Notes: generated from the letters alone by a model not told the origin. A DNA stretch of 10,902 nt from a bacterium (GCA_023480605.1 JAMCWS010000373.1:1-10902), one strand, 5' to 3'; positions 1 through 7,357 are shown, numbered from the stretch's first letter. Program-made: numbers and translations.

Positions 1-1
1 C

Positions 2-124
2 GTCTACCATCTCTTCAACGGCCGCCCGATCGCTCACGAACGTCAGCACTCGGGCGACAGCGACTGGGTTTGGGCGCGCGATCTTTCCGGCCGGACCGGC
101 ATCGTTGAAATTCAATTCAAGTGA
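2..124 (+). CDS. C-terminal tail of an unidentified protein (5' end outside window)
   Basis: An open frame runs in from the window edge and gives 40 residues ending at a TGA (122-124). The readable end is hydrophilic, with the stretch DWVWARDLSGRTGIVEIQFK. The closing strand GIVEIQFK resembles the last beta strand of a beta-sandwich, but I do not recognise the family. Codons look normal for this GC-rich genome and the other two plus frames do not read as protein. The gene points towards the convergent transporter gene at 388-2853, leaving about 260 bases without a clear gene or terminator between them. It is therefore the last gene of a unit to the left. Function unknown. Confidence 0.55.
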   Translation, partial: VYHLFNGRPIAHERQHSGDSDWVWARDLSGRTGIVEIQFK

Positions 125-387
125 ATGCGTGCGGTGTTGAATGGCTTCCATATCCGTCTCGGCCTCAAATGGGTTACGAAAATATCCCAGGGGCAGCGAA
201 GCGCCAACCTGGACAGCGGTGGCGCGGGGCGATTCGACGCCGGAGGATGCGGGGCCGGACATGACCGAACCGATTCCGCCCGACCGTGAGCCCAACGACC
301 ACGAACTGGCCGTGGCGCAATAGACCGCCGCGCTGGACACAGGGGGGCAACCGTGGGGGAATGAGTCGCGCCGGGCCAACGACCGGT

Positions 388-2853
388 TCAGTCCCCTTCG
401 TAATAAACCCAACGATTGGCCATTTTCAGTTGCACGAAGGTTAGCGTCATGATGATGGCGAACAGAACCCAGGCCATCGCGGAGGCGTAGCCCATGTGGC
501 CGTAACGGAAGGCGTTGTTGAAGAGATGGTAGACGTAGAACAGGGTCGAATCGACCGGTCCGCCCTGGGTCATGATGAAGGCCACCTCGAAAATCTGAAA
601 GATGCCGATCAGGCCCATGACCAGATTGAAGAATATGTAAGGGGTCAGCATCGGCAGCGTCACGTGGACGAATTGCTTCCAGCGGCCCGCGCCGTCGAGC
701 GCCGCCGCCTCGTAATAATGGGGGCTGATGCCTTTCAGTCCGGCCAGCCAGATGAGCATCTGCGCGCCGGCGCCCCACAATCCCATGAGGATCAGCGCCG
801 GCTTGCTCCAGTATTCGGAGGCCAGCCAGTTGGGCCCCTGGAAGCCAACCATCTCGATCAGTTTGTTGATGACGCCCCCCACCGGATTGAAGATCCAGAT
901 CCACAACACCATGCCCGCCACGGCCGGCATGATGGCCGGCAGGTAGAACAGCGTGCGCCAGATTGAAATGCCGCGCACCCGCTGGTTGAGCAGCAGCGCC
1001 AGGGCCAGCGAAACGGCCATCCCCAGCGGCACGCCGATGACCATGAACAGCGTGTTGAGCATCGCCTTGGGCACCAGGTCGTCCTCTCCGAAGAAGTAAC
1101 GGTAGTTGGCCAGGCCGATCCAGCGCGGCGGATTGAACAGATCGTAATCGCAAAAACTCATCAGCACCGAAAAGAGCAGCGGCCCGCCCCCGAAGATGGC
1201 GAAGCCGATCACCCAGGGCGCGACCATCGCGTAACCGGCGCGCCATTGCCCGCGGGTGAAACGACCGCGCCCCAGGCGCCGGCGAACGCCGCCGCGGGTG
1301 TCCCATTGCCAGGCGCCCACGGCGAACAGCACAACCAACAGCGCGTAGGCGACGAAAAACCACGTCCAGCGGACCGGCCGCCCCTGGGGGGGATGGAGGA
1401 AGCGGTCGAGCTCGCGCTGCACCAGGGCCGTGGCGTCATCGAGGGCCTGCCGCGGGCTTTTTTTCAGGTAGCAGGCTTCTTCCATGGCGACGATATGCTG
1501 GGTCCAGATGAGCTGTCCCACCGGCGTGTTGGGCGGGGTCAGGGAGCGGGGCATCAGGTCGGCCGCGATGCGCATGCCGACCTTGGCCGCCGCCGGCATG
1601 CGCGGGTTGCTGAAGACATAACGGTTAAGGAAACGTTCGTTGAGGTCGGCTTCGGCGACGAAGTTCGGCACGAAGATCCGGCCCTGCGCTTCGACGGCGT
1701 CGCGGTTGCCCTCGAGCAGCATCTCCCGCACGCGGTCGCTCGTGATAAAACGGATGAACTCCCAGGCGGCCTCTTTGTGGCGCGCCTTGGCCGGGATGGA
1801 ATACGCCCACCCCCCGGCAAATGAAGCGGGCGTGCCCCCGGCCGCCGCGAATCGATCCGAGATCGGCGGCGGCGCGGTGCCGTAGTCCATGTCGGGCGCA
1901 AATTGCAGGATCATCGGTATGTAATACTGGCCCTCGATCCGCATCGCCACCTTGCCGGTGAGAAAGGGATCCAGCGCGCCGCCCTGGAAACCGGACTGGT
2001 AAGCCATCACCTGCTGGTAGCCGCCGGCGTCGGTATAGAGATCGAGGAGATACTCGAGCGTCTCGACGGCGCGCGACTCGTTCATCGTGCAGCGCAGGCC
2101 GTCGTCGCTCATGAAGCGGGCGTCGTTGCAAAACGAAAACATGTAGAAACCGGCGCTGCTGCCCAGTGTGGGCGAGATCCCCAGCACCTTGAGCCGTCCG
2201 GATTCGTCACGCTGATTGAGTTTCCGCGCGCACTCCCGCATCTCGTTCCAGGTGCACGGCGGCACGGGTTTTCCACTCGCGTCCACCAGTCCGGCGCGGC
2301 GGAAAAGGTCGTTGTTGAAGTAGAGGATGCGGTTATCGACGTCGTTAGGAATGCCGTAGACACGATCCTGGTAACACGCTTCTTTCCACACGGCCTTGTA
2401 GAAACGCCCGGGCCGGATCGCGTCGGGGTGGCGGGCCTTCAGATCGGCCGCGATGTAAGTGTCGAGCGGCGCGAAGGCCCCGCGGGCCGCCCACTCGGCG
2501 ATGGCGTAGCGGTCGAAGTAAATCACGTCGGGCGGCATGCCGCCCGCGATGCTCAGCATGAAGCGTGTCGGATCGCCGACCATGTCTTTAACGCCGGTTT
2601 GCCCGGCAACGACGCGATAGACCGGATGCGAAGGGTCTTTCCTGTGGGATTCGGCCGACAAGCGCTCGAACTCCAGCGCCGCGTCGCTCATCGCCGGCTG
2701 CAGCGGACCCGTCGGACCCATGTAGGTGATTTCGACGATGTCACCGGCGTCGACTCCCGGGGGCGGCGGGAGTCCGCCCGTGCGCGGCGGCGCCAGCAGC
2801 CAGAGCAATCCCGCCAGCAACGTTAATCCCGCGGCTACGAGCACCTTCGACAT
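388..2853 (-). CDS. Fused ABC importer subunit: extracellular solute-binding domain + MalF-type permease
   Basis: An 821-residue protein probably importing a sugar or oligosaccharide (substrate not readable). Residues 1-22 are a hydrophobic signal anchor with no lipobox Cys. Residues about 41-485 read as a family 1 solute-binding protein, with typical stretches such as GIPNDVDNRILYFNNDLF (167-184) and AYSIPAKARHKEAAWEFIRF (350-369). A second membrane helix (about 497-515) and an Arg-rich linker (519-538) lead into a MalF-like permease (about 540-821) with six predicted helices. The coupling-helix EAA motif is intact at 713-735 (YYEAAALDGAGRW..., E715, G721). The order implies that the binding domain is held outside the inner membrane by two helices. 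The ATG at 2853 is preceded by GAGGG on the minus strand (within 2858-2864). A MalG-type permease and an ATPase would be needed to work; neither is adjacent. Domain assignments are from known family patterns; substrate and partners are inference. Confidence 0.9.
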   Translation of the reverse strand: MSKVLVAAGLTLLAGLLWLLAPPRTGGLPPPPGVDAGDIVEITYMGPTGPLQPAMSDAALEFERLSAESHRKDPSHPVYRVVAGQTGVKDMVGDPTRFMLSIAGGMPPDVIYFDRYAIAEWAARGAFAPLDTYIAADLKARHPDAIRPGRFYKAVWKEACYQDRVYGIPNDVDNRILYFNNDLFRRAGLVDASGKPVPPCTWNEMRECARKLNQRDESGRLKVLGISPTLGSSAGFYMFSFCNDARFMSDDGLRCTMNESRAVETLEYLLDLYTDAGGYQQVMAYQSGFQGGALDPFLTGKVAMRIEGQYYIPMILQFAPDMDYGTAPPPISDRFAAAGGTPASFAGGWAYSIPAKARHKEAAWEFIRFITSDRVREMLLEGNRDAVEAQGRIFVPNFVAEADLNERFLNRYVFSNPRMPAAAKVGMRIAADLMPRSLTPPNTPVGQLIWTQHIVAMEEACYLKKSPRQALDDATALVQRELDRFLHPPQGRPVRWTWFFVAYALLVVLFAVGAWQWDTRGGVRRRLGRGRFTRGQWRAGYAMVAPWVIGFAIFGGGPLLFSVLMSFCDYDLFNPPRWIGLANYRYFFGEDDLVPKAMLNTLFMVIGVPLGMAVSLALALLLNQRVRGISIWRTLFYLPAIMPAVAGMVLWIWIFNPVGGVINKLIEMVGFQGPNWLASEYWSKPALILMGLWGAGAQMLIWLAGLKGISPHYYEAAALDGAGRWKQFVHVTLPMLTPYIFFNLVMGLIGIFQIFEVAFIMTQGGPVDSTLFYVYHLFNNAFRYGHMGYASAMAWVLFAIIMTLTFVQLKMANRWVYYEGD

Positions 2854-2874
2854 GCGACACCCTCATCAGATGAG

Positions 2875-2900
2875 CAAAATCCGTGGTTTTCCACGTTTTG
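2875..2900. repeat. Imperfect inverted repeat upstream of the transporter gene
   Basis: CAAAA-tc-CGTGG-TTTT-CCACG-TTTTG reads as two 5-bp arms separated by a 2-base bulge around a TTTT loop. It lies 22 bases upstream of the transporter start codon, in its probable 5' leader or promoter. It could be an operator for a repressor or a small leader hairpin. The arms are short, so chance is not excluded. Confidence 0.3.
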
Positions 2901-3045
2901 GAGGCGCCTGATTCTTACCCATCTCCGTTCGATAGCGCCAGCGAAAAACATTTGGCCCATCCGACAATTTATATTATTGAACGCTCGCCCACTGGTCGAC
3001 CGTAAATTTACCCGGTTCCGCTTGGTTTTCGTGTTGTGTTTTATC

Positions 3046-3074
3046 TTGGAATGGCGGAGTCCAAGGGCTATACT
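3046..3074 (+). promoter_or_regulatory. Sigma70-like promoter for the 3090 gene
   Basis: TTGGAA (3046-3051, four of six consensus bases) is followed after exactly 17 bases by TATACT (3069-3074, five of six). Transcription would begin near 3080-3082, only about 8-10 bases before the ATG at 3090. This is why I place the start of the DUF6498-type gene at 3090. The possible upstream starts GTG 3036 and ATG 3051 would lie in front of the transcript. Pattern match only. Confidence 0.5.
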
Positions 3075-3089
3075 CACCCGCAAAAAGAT

Positions 3090-3836
3090 ATGGCTAATAC
3101 AAAACCATATTCCCGGATCGATCTCTCGATCGTTTCCCTTGCGGCCGCTAACATGGTTCCCGTGGTGGGGGTTATCTGGTTTGGCTGGAATGCGGCCGTC
3201 ATCATTCTGCTTTACTGGTCCGAGAACGTGATTATCGGTTTATACGGCGTTCTCAAGCTGACGCTTCCAAAAGTGGACAATCCCCTGGGAGACTTGTGCA
3301 AGTTATTCGTTATCCCCTTTTTTTGCGTCCACTTCGGCGGTTTCTGCGCCGCACATGGTCTGTTTCTCATGGTTCTGCTCAGGCTCAGCGCCGGGATCGA
3401 GGCCGCCTTTCAATTGGGCGAGGAATTCGAATCTCTCTTTCGCGGGCTTACGTGGCCTGGGCCTCTGATTTTCCCGCAATTGCTCATCCTCGTCATCGCC
3501 GGCCTTTGGCGCGGCCGTCCGCTAGGATCCGAGTGGCAGATTGCGGGCCTGTTGGTCAGCCACGGCGTTTCCTTCATTCAAAATTATATCTTTAAACGGG
3601 AATATCGTTCGGCTACCCTCACGAATTTAATGTTCCAGCCGTATGAGCGGGTATTATCACTCCATGCCGCGATCATCGTGGCGGGCGTGCCGGTTGTCAT
3701 GCTCGGCTCGCCGGTACCGCTGCTGTTTTTTCTCGTCGCCTTGAAAGTCGCCATGGACGTCCGGCTCCATGTACGGTCGCACCGATTCGCATTGGACGCG
3801 CCAAATCGCCCAGACCAGTGCCAGGTATCTGAATAG
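3090..3836 (+). CDS. DUF6498-type integral membrane protein
   Basis: A 248-residue polytopic membrane protein of unknown function. The features I associate with DUF6498 are an N-terminal helix pair followed by LLYWSENVIIGLYGVLKL (40-57), HFGGFCAAHGLF (81-92), SHGVSFIQNYI (157-167) and a His-rich end with D...LH..SHR (about 223-232). About six hydrophobic segments are visible, and the conserved polar residues (W43, E45, N46, the His residues at 81, 89 and 158) lie in or beside them. Start chosen at ATG 3090 because a promoter covers 3046-3074. Longer versions from GTG 3036 (266 residues) or ATG 3051 are possible, and none has a convincing Shine-Dalgarno site. It heads a co-directional run of genes to 6600. 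AT-ending codons are commoner than in the transporter or cytochrome genes. Family naming is from remembered pattern, so moderately sure; function unknown. Confidence 0.75.
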   Translation: MANTKPYSRIDLSIVSLAAANMVPVVGVIWFGWNAAVIILLYWSENVIIGLYGVLKLTLPKVDNPLGDLCKLFVIPFFCVHFGGFCAAHGLFLMVLLRLSAGIEAAFQLGEEFESLFRGLTWPGPLIFPQLLILVIAGLWRGRPLGSEWQIAGLLVSHGVSFIQNYIFKREYRSATLTNLMFQPYERVLSLHAAIIVAGVPVVMLGSPVPLLFFLVALKVAMDVRLHVRSHRFALDAPNRPDQCQVSE

Positions 3837-3842
3837 AAGGAT

Positions 3843-4102
3843 GTGTATATCGCGGTTACGGCAAACTATTATCGATTGATCAATTCGATGTAATAGGGCA
3901 GTTCATTGAGCAGTGTGAAGTATACACCGTCGAGTATTACCATGACCGATTTCTGGATGACGAATCGATCTCGGTGCAAGGACCTGTCCCCAAGGCCGAT
4001 GGCGATGCCAGGATCACGTTGATCCGGCAATGCGCCCGTCCTTTCGATAAACACTGGCGCTGCCCGGCGCATTTGGCCTTTTTTGGGGTATCCCTGGATT
4101 GA
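3843..4102 (+). pseudogene. Broken or frameshifted small ORF between the DUF6498-type and two-helix genes
   Basis: This 320-base gap (3837-4156) is not empty. From GTG 3843 one frame reads VYIAVTANYYRLINSM and stops at TAA (3891-3893). From there the frame one base back stays open to TGA 4100-4102 and reads like protein, including FIEQCEVYTVEYYHDRF, then RITLIRQCARPFDKHW and finally CPAHLAFFGVSLD. That second frame has no ATG, GTG or TTG near its beginning and a stop at 3830-3832, so it cannot be a normal gene alone. Joining the two by one restored base near 3890 gives about 86 residues. It may be a decayed gene, a sequencing indel or, less likely, programmed frameshifting. I recognise no family. 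There is only a weak, badly spaced AGAAGG (3835-3840) before the GTG. Confidence 0.4.
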
Positions 4103-4156
4103 AGGAATATATCACGCGCATTCATTCGAATCTTTGACCACCGAAGGCCCAAAACG

Positions 4157-4711
4157 ATGAATATGTCCATCCTCACACTGCTATATCGAAACGGCTTGTG
4201 GATATCGGCGCTGGTTTTCGCGGTCGCCGCGGCGTTACTGGGATATTTCATTTACAACATCATCAGGTTGGAAAGACAATCCCTGATGCTGACTCTACCG
4301 CTTTTGGAACGGCAAAAAATGGCGTTCGGAGAAGCGGGACCGGTGATGCTCTGCATCAAAGGACCGCGCTTTACAACCCGTTTTGCGAAACTCACGTACG
4401 AAATAAGGGCGGCGGACGGCACACGCGTTGAGAGCCGTGGCATATGGTTGCGTCCCTCGAGTTCAGGTTATTCAACCGCCACGGTCGGCATCAGAAAATT
4501 CGATATACCCCGACCGGGCGATTACTTTCTTGAAATTCATGGACTCCAATCTGATCGGTCATATTATGACAAATGCGAGGTCGTCTTGAAACGGCCGCAT
4601 CTGATCCGCTCAGTCGGCAACGTCATCGGCATCGTATTTTCGTCTATTCTAATGATCGGGAGCATGGTATTGTTCCTGATTCGACTCTTGTCGAAACAGG
4701 AATTGAGTTAA
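4157..4711 (+). CDS. Unknown membrane protein with two helices and a beta-rich extracytoplasmic domain
   Basis: A 184-residue protein I cannot assign to a family. A helix at about 13-37 and a second at about 150-177 bracket a soluble segment (about 45-148). That segment has alternating beta-strand patterns such as KLTYEIRAADGTRVESRGIW and a PGDYFLEIHGL turn near 120-130, suggesting an immunoglobulin-like sandwich outside the membrane. Both ends would be cytoplasmic. Start ATG 4157 has GAAGG (4143-4147) at a 9-base spacing; ATG 4163 is an alternative. Its stop is one base from the HD hydrolase start, so the two are probably translated together. Codon use is AT-richer than in the flanking transporter and cytochrome genes. 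Function unknown; a sensor or effector role paired with the hydrolase is only a guess. Confidence 0.75.
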   Translation: MNMSILTLLYRNGLWISALVFAVAAALLGYFIYNIIRLERQSLMLTLPLLERQKMAFGEAGPVMLCIKGPRFTTRFAKLTYEIRAADGTRVESRGIWLRPSSSGYSTATVGIRKFDIPRPGDYFLEIHGLQSDRSYYDKCEVVLKRPHLIRSVGNVIGIVFSSILMIGSMVLFLIRLLSKQELS

Positions 4712-4712
4712 C

Positions 4713-5138
4713 ATGGATCCACTGGAAAAAGCTCTTGAGATCGCCTTGAAAGCCCATCGGGGACAAAAAGACAAGGCCGGCGCCCCTTATATTCTGCATC
4801 CGCTTCGGGTGATGATGCGCATGGAAGAGCCGCTGGTAATGATCGCCGCCCTGCTGCATGACGTGATCGAAGATTCGGAAACAAGCCTCGACGATCTGCG
4901 CCAGGCCGGTATCCCGCAGGAAGTCATCGAAGCGGTGACGGCCCTGAGCCGGCGATCCGGCGAAAGCTATGAGGAATTCGTGATGCGCGCGGGCGCCAAT
5001 GTCATCGCCAGAAAAGTCAAACTGGCTGATTTGAAAGACAACATGGACATGGCGCGGCTGTCCGACCTTCAGCCGAAGGACCTGGAACGCCTCGCGAAGT
5101 ATCATCGGGCCTACCAAACTCTCAAGCGAATTCATTGA
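4713..5138 (+). CDS. MESH1/SpoT-like HD-domain phosphohydrolase
   Basis: A 141-residue single-domain HD protein of the family that includes the ppGpp hydrolase half of RelA/SpoT and animal MESH1. Visible motifs are AHRGQKDKAGAPYILHPLRV (14-33) with metal ligand H29, LLHDVIEDS (47-55) with H49, D50 and the E53/D54 pair, and KLADLKDN (103-110) with D106 and N110. The metal-binding set is thus complete and the enzyme should be active. By manual alignment the arginine that precedes the first His in Rel hydrolases is replaced (D20/K21). The substrate may therefore be (p)ppGpp or another nucleotide. There is no synthetase, TGS or ACT domain. It begins one base after the stop of the two-helix protein and is followed 16 bases later by the secreted protein, so it sits in the middle of a likely operon. 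Cytoplasmic. Confidence 0.85.
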   Translation: MDPLEKALEIALKAHRGQKDKAGAPYILHPLRVMMRMEEPLVMIAALLHDVIEDSETSLDDLRQAGIPQEVIEAVTALSRRSGESYEEFVMRAGANVIARKVKLADLKDNMDMARLSDLQPKDLERLAKYHRAYQTLKRIH

Positions 5139-5154
5139 TCGAGGAGGAACCACG

Positions 5155-6600
5155 ATGTTTCGTGTTTTGAGCGCAGCCATTGTTCTGGCCGCCATACCCC
5201 TGACCTTCGCCGGATCGGCCGGCGGCCAAACCCCGACGGGGGAATTGAAGTTGCTGTTTTCCGACCCGCAGGATATCGCCGATACCTGGGGCAAGTTGCA
5301 CTTCGGCGCGACGTCGATGACGCTGATACGCGCCTGCGAAGACCCCGGTTTCCGGCTGGCGTGTTGTCTTCCACGCGGTGACGGTTCGTGGGATGTTTAC
5401 GGCCAAATATTTGCGCCGGGACCCGGCGCGGGCGGCCCCGGCAGCAAGAGCACGTGGAAACTGGTTCACGCGACCACGCGCGATGGAGAACGATTCGAAA
5501 ACCTGCAAACGGTTTACGAATCCGAACCCGGACCATGGACGGACCACCTCGGCCTGGCCTACAATCCGGAGGCGAAAGAATTCCTGGCGCTGAAACTCAA
5601 GATCGACGACAACGGCTTCGCCTACCAAGCCTACTTCAGTCCCGATGGCCGCAATTGGAAGGAATATCCCGCCAATCCGCTTTTCTATGATGGCGATTCG
5701 ATGGGCCTTTTCTGGAGCGCGAACGCCCGGCGTTTCATTTGTTCGAGCAAGTCGCTCCAACCATTCGCCAAACACATACCGGATCACGGCGGAACTCACC
5801 CGCAAAACAAGAACGACAATCTCCGCGACCGGCGCGTGATCGTCATCCGGTCGAGCGCCGACGGACGGCACTGGCAACCGCTCGTTTCAATGATGGACGT
5901 CTGGAATCGAATCGGGAATTACCAACCCGTGCCGTCGCAATACATGCTGACGCCCGACGCCAACGACCCGCCCGACATGGAGTTCTATCGCGGCATCGGT
6001 TTCTGGTATCACGACCGTAGTTACATGATAGCACTCAATTACGCCGCAAGCCCTCTGACTCCGCGCAAACACGGTCCTCAACTCGACACGGAATGGTGGG
6101 TGAGCCGGGACGGATTGACTTGGGACCGGCCGTATCGCGGCATCAATGCGCTTGGCGCCGCTTTCCCCGGATACCCCTGCATCACCCACAATCCGATGAT
6201 GATCGACGGCATGCTGCTGTTTCACTTCGGCAATCAATTGTTCGGCATGAAACAGGACCGGATCAGTTACGTCGGGGCGCGCGCCAACGGCGAATTTTCA
6301 ACGCCGCCATTTTCAATGCCCGACGCCGACCTGCGCCTCAACGCGGCGGCGCCTTCACCCGACCGGGCGTTCGCGGCCGGCCAGGCCTACGTCATGGCCG
6401 CCGTGCTGGACGACAAAGGCAAGATCGTGCCGGGATTCGAGCCGGGGAAGTGTGTCATACAAAACGCCGATGCAATCGACCTGCCGTTGCGCTGGAACGG
6501 CAAATCGGCCCGCGAGTTGGCGGGCCGCAACGTTCGCCTGCGTTTCTTTTTGCGCGGCGCCAACATTTACGCAGTGACGTCGGCCGCGACGGCCCAGTAA
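5155..6600 (+). CDS. Secreted protein with Asp-box-like repeats, probably a beta-propeller (glycosidase/sialidase-like)
   Basis: 481 residues with a strong GAGGAGG Shine-Dalgarno (5141-5147) seven bases before the ATG. Residues 1-24 form a signal peptide ending near SAGGQ. Three copies of an S-x-DG-x-x-W pattern are seen: SPDGRNW (162-168), SADGRHW (234-240) and SRDGLTW (317-323). This spacing matches Asp-box blades of sialidase and GH43/GH32-like propellers. The C-terminus (about 440-475) has DLPLRWNGKSARELAGR followed by beta strands, a tail I associate with secreted propeller proteins of planctomycete-like bacteria. No catalytic residues can be named with confidence, so it could be a carbohydrate-active enzyme or a non-catalytic binding protein. 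It is the last gene of the plus-strand run, 16 bases after the HD hydrolase, and converges on the methyltransferase pair without an obvious terminator. Confidence 0.7.
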   Translation: MFRVLSAAIVLAAIPLTFAGSAGGQTPTGELKLLFSDPQDIADTWGKLHFGATSMTLIRACEDPGFRLACCLPRGDGSWDVYGQIFAPGPGAGGPGSKSTWKLVHATTRDGERFENLQTVYESEPGPWTDHLGLAYNPEAKEFLALKLKIDDNGFAYQAYFSPDGRNWKEYPANPLFYDGDSMGLFWSANARRFICSSKSLQPFAKHIPDHGGTHPQNKNDNLRDRRVIVIRSSADGRHWQPLVSMMDVWNRIGNYQPVPSQYMLTPDANDPPDMEFYRGIGFWYHDRSYMIALNYAASPLTPRKHGPQLDTEWWVSRDGLTWDRPYRGINALGAAFPGYPCITHNPMMIDGMLLFHFGNQLFGMKQDRISYVGARANGEFSTPPFSMPDADLRLNAAAPSPDRAFAAGQAYVMAAVLDDKGKIVPGFEPGKCVIQNADAIDLPLRWNGKSARELAGRNVRLRFFLRGANIYAVTSAATAQ

Positions 6601-6655
6601 AGCATGGATTCGCCTGGACGCACGGCGCCGGCCGTGACCGCGACTCGTGACGCCG

Positions 6656-7357
6656 CTACTCATCCCCGCGGGTGCAGTGGAACCATGCGAAAGTCGGGCC
6701 GTTGCGTTCGACGCGGTCGATGCGAAAGCCCGCGCATTCGAGCAACCCTTCCATGATCCAGCGCAGGGTGCTGTATTCTTCGCGGAAATGACGGATATAG
6801 CCTGCCGCGGTTTCCGGGTGCGCCCGAGCGATCGTCTCCTCGAAATCTCGGGCATAGTCGTCGATCGCGAAGTCGAAGACGACATCCATGAGCAGGAACC
6901 GCGCCCCCGGGCGCAGCATCGCGGCCATGCGGCGCAGGCCGACCAGTTTCCAGAAATCGGGCAGGTGGTGCAGGGCCGCCTGCGAGATGATCGCGGCCGG
7001 GGCAGGCCCGGAGTGTTCGTAGGTCAGAAACCCGCCCTGCCGGAACTCGATGTTGGCGAGGCCGGCCGCGGCGGCCTTCTCGCGGGCGCGCGTCAGCATC
7101 GCCGGCGAAACGTCAACGGCCCAGACGCGGGCGCAACGTCGCGCGGCCCGCAACGCGAAATTACCCGTTCCCGCGCCCATGTCGAGCACCGTGTCGCCCG
7201 CGCCCAGGCCCAGAACCGCCCAGATGAAATCCGCCTCCTGGTCGAAATCGCGGAAGCGGGCGTGAAAATCGTCGTAATGGCGCACCGTCTCCGGATTCGA
7301 GAAATCCGGGCCGACCGGTTTCATTTCGTCATAATACCATTGCGGAATGTTATGCAT
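6656..7357 (-). CDS. Class I SAM-dependent methyltransferase (second of pair)
   Basis: A 233-residue methyltransferase. Motif I is VLDMGAGTGNFAL (57-69) after the first strand, the acidic residue at the end of strand two is D82 in VWAVDVSPAML, and the strand-four region is IISQAALHHLPDFW (123-136). This HHLP form is common in UbiE/COQ5-like and small-molecule methyltransferases. The substrate cannot be read. The frame stays open to 7615, but the start is placed at ATG 7357 because the N-terminus MHNIPQWYYDE begins there and AAAGGAG lies upstream (AGGAG at 7369-7373, 11-base spacing). The start lies inside the last 37 bases of the preceding methyltransferase gene, so translation is probably coupled. 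Converges on the secreted protein gene ending at 6600. Confidence 0.88.
   Translation of the reverse strand: MHNIPQWYYDEMKPVGPDFSNPETVRHYDDFHARFRDFDQEADFIWAVLGLGAGDTVLDMGAGTGNFALRAARRCARVWAVDVSPAMLTRAREKAAAAGLANIEFRQGGFLTYEHSGPAPAAIISQAALHHLPDFWKLVGLRRMAAMLRPGARFLLMDVVFDFAIDDYARDFEETIARAHPETAAGYIRHFREEYSTLRWIMEGLLECAGFRIDRVERNGPTFAWFHCTRGDE

Noticed and set aside
141..323. A 60-residue plus-strand ORF after the first partial gene
   Set aside because: No Shine-Dalgarno site, low-complexity Pro/Asp/Glu composition and no recognisable motif. Probably non-coding; the gap 125-387 shows nothing else that I can support.
1903..2826. Long plus-strand open frame (307 codons) opposite the importer gene
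   Set aside because: Antisense shadow. The minus strand carries clear binding-protein motifs in these bases, while the plus product is His/Arg/Val-rich without a fold pattern.
3869..4072. Minus-strand 67-codon ORF across the gap after the DUF6498-type gene
   Set aside because: Overlaps the better plus-strand frame, lacks a good ribosome binding site and would be an isolated gene against the direction of the operon.
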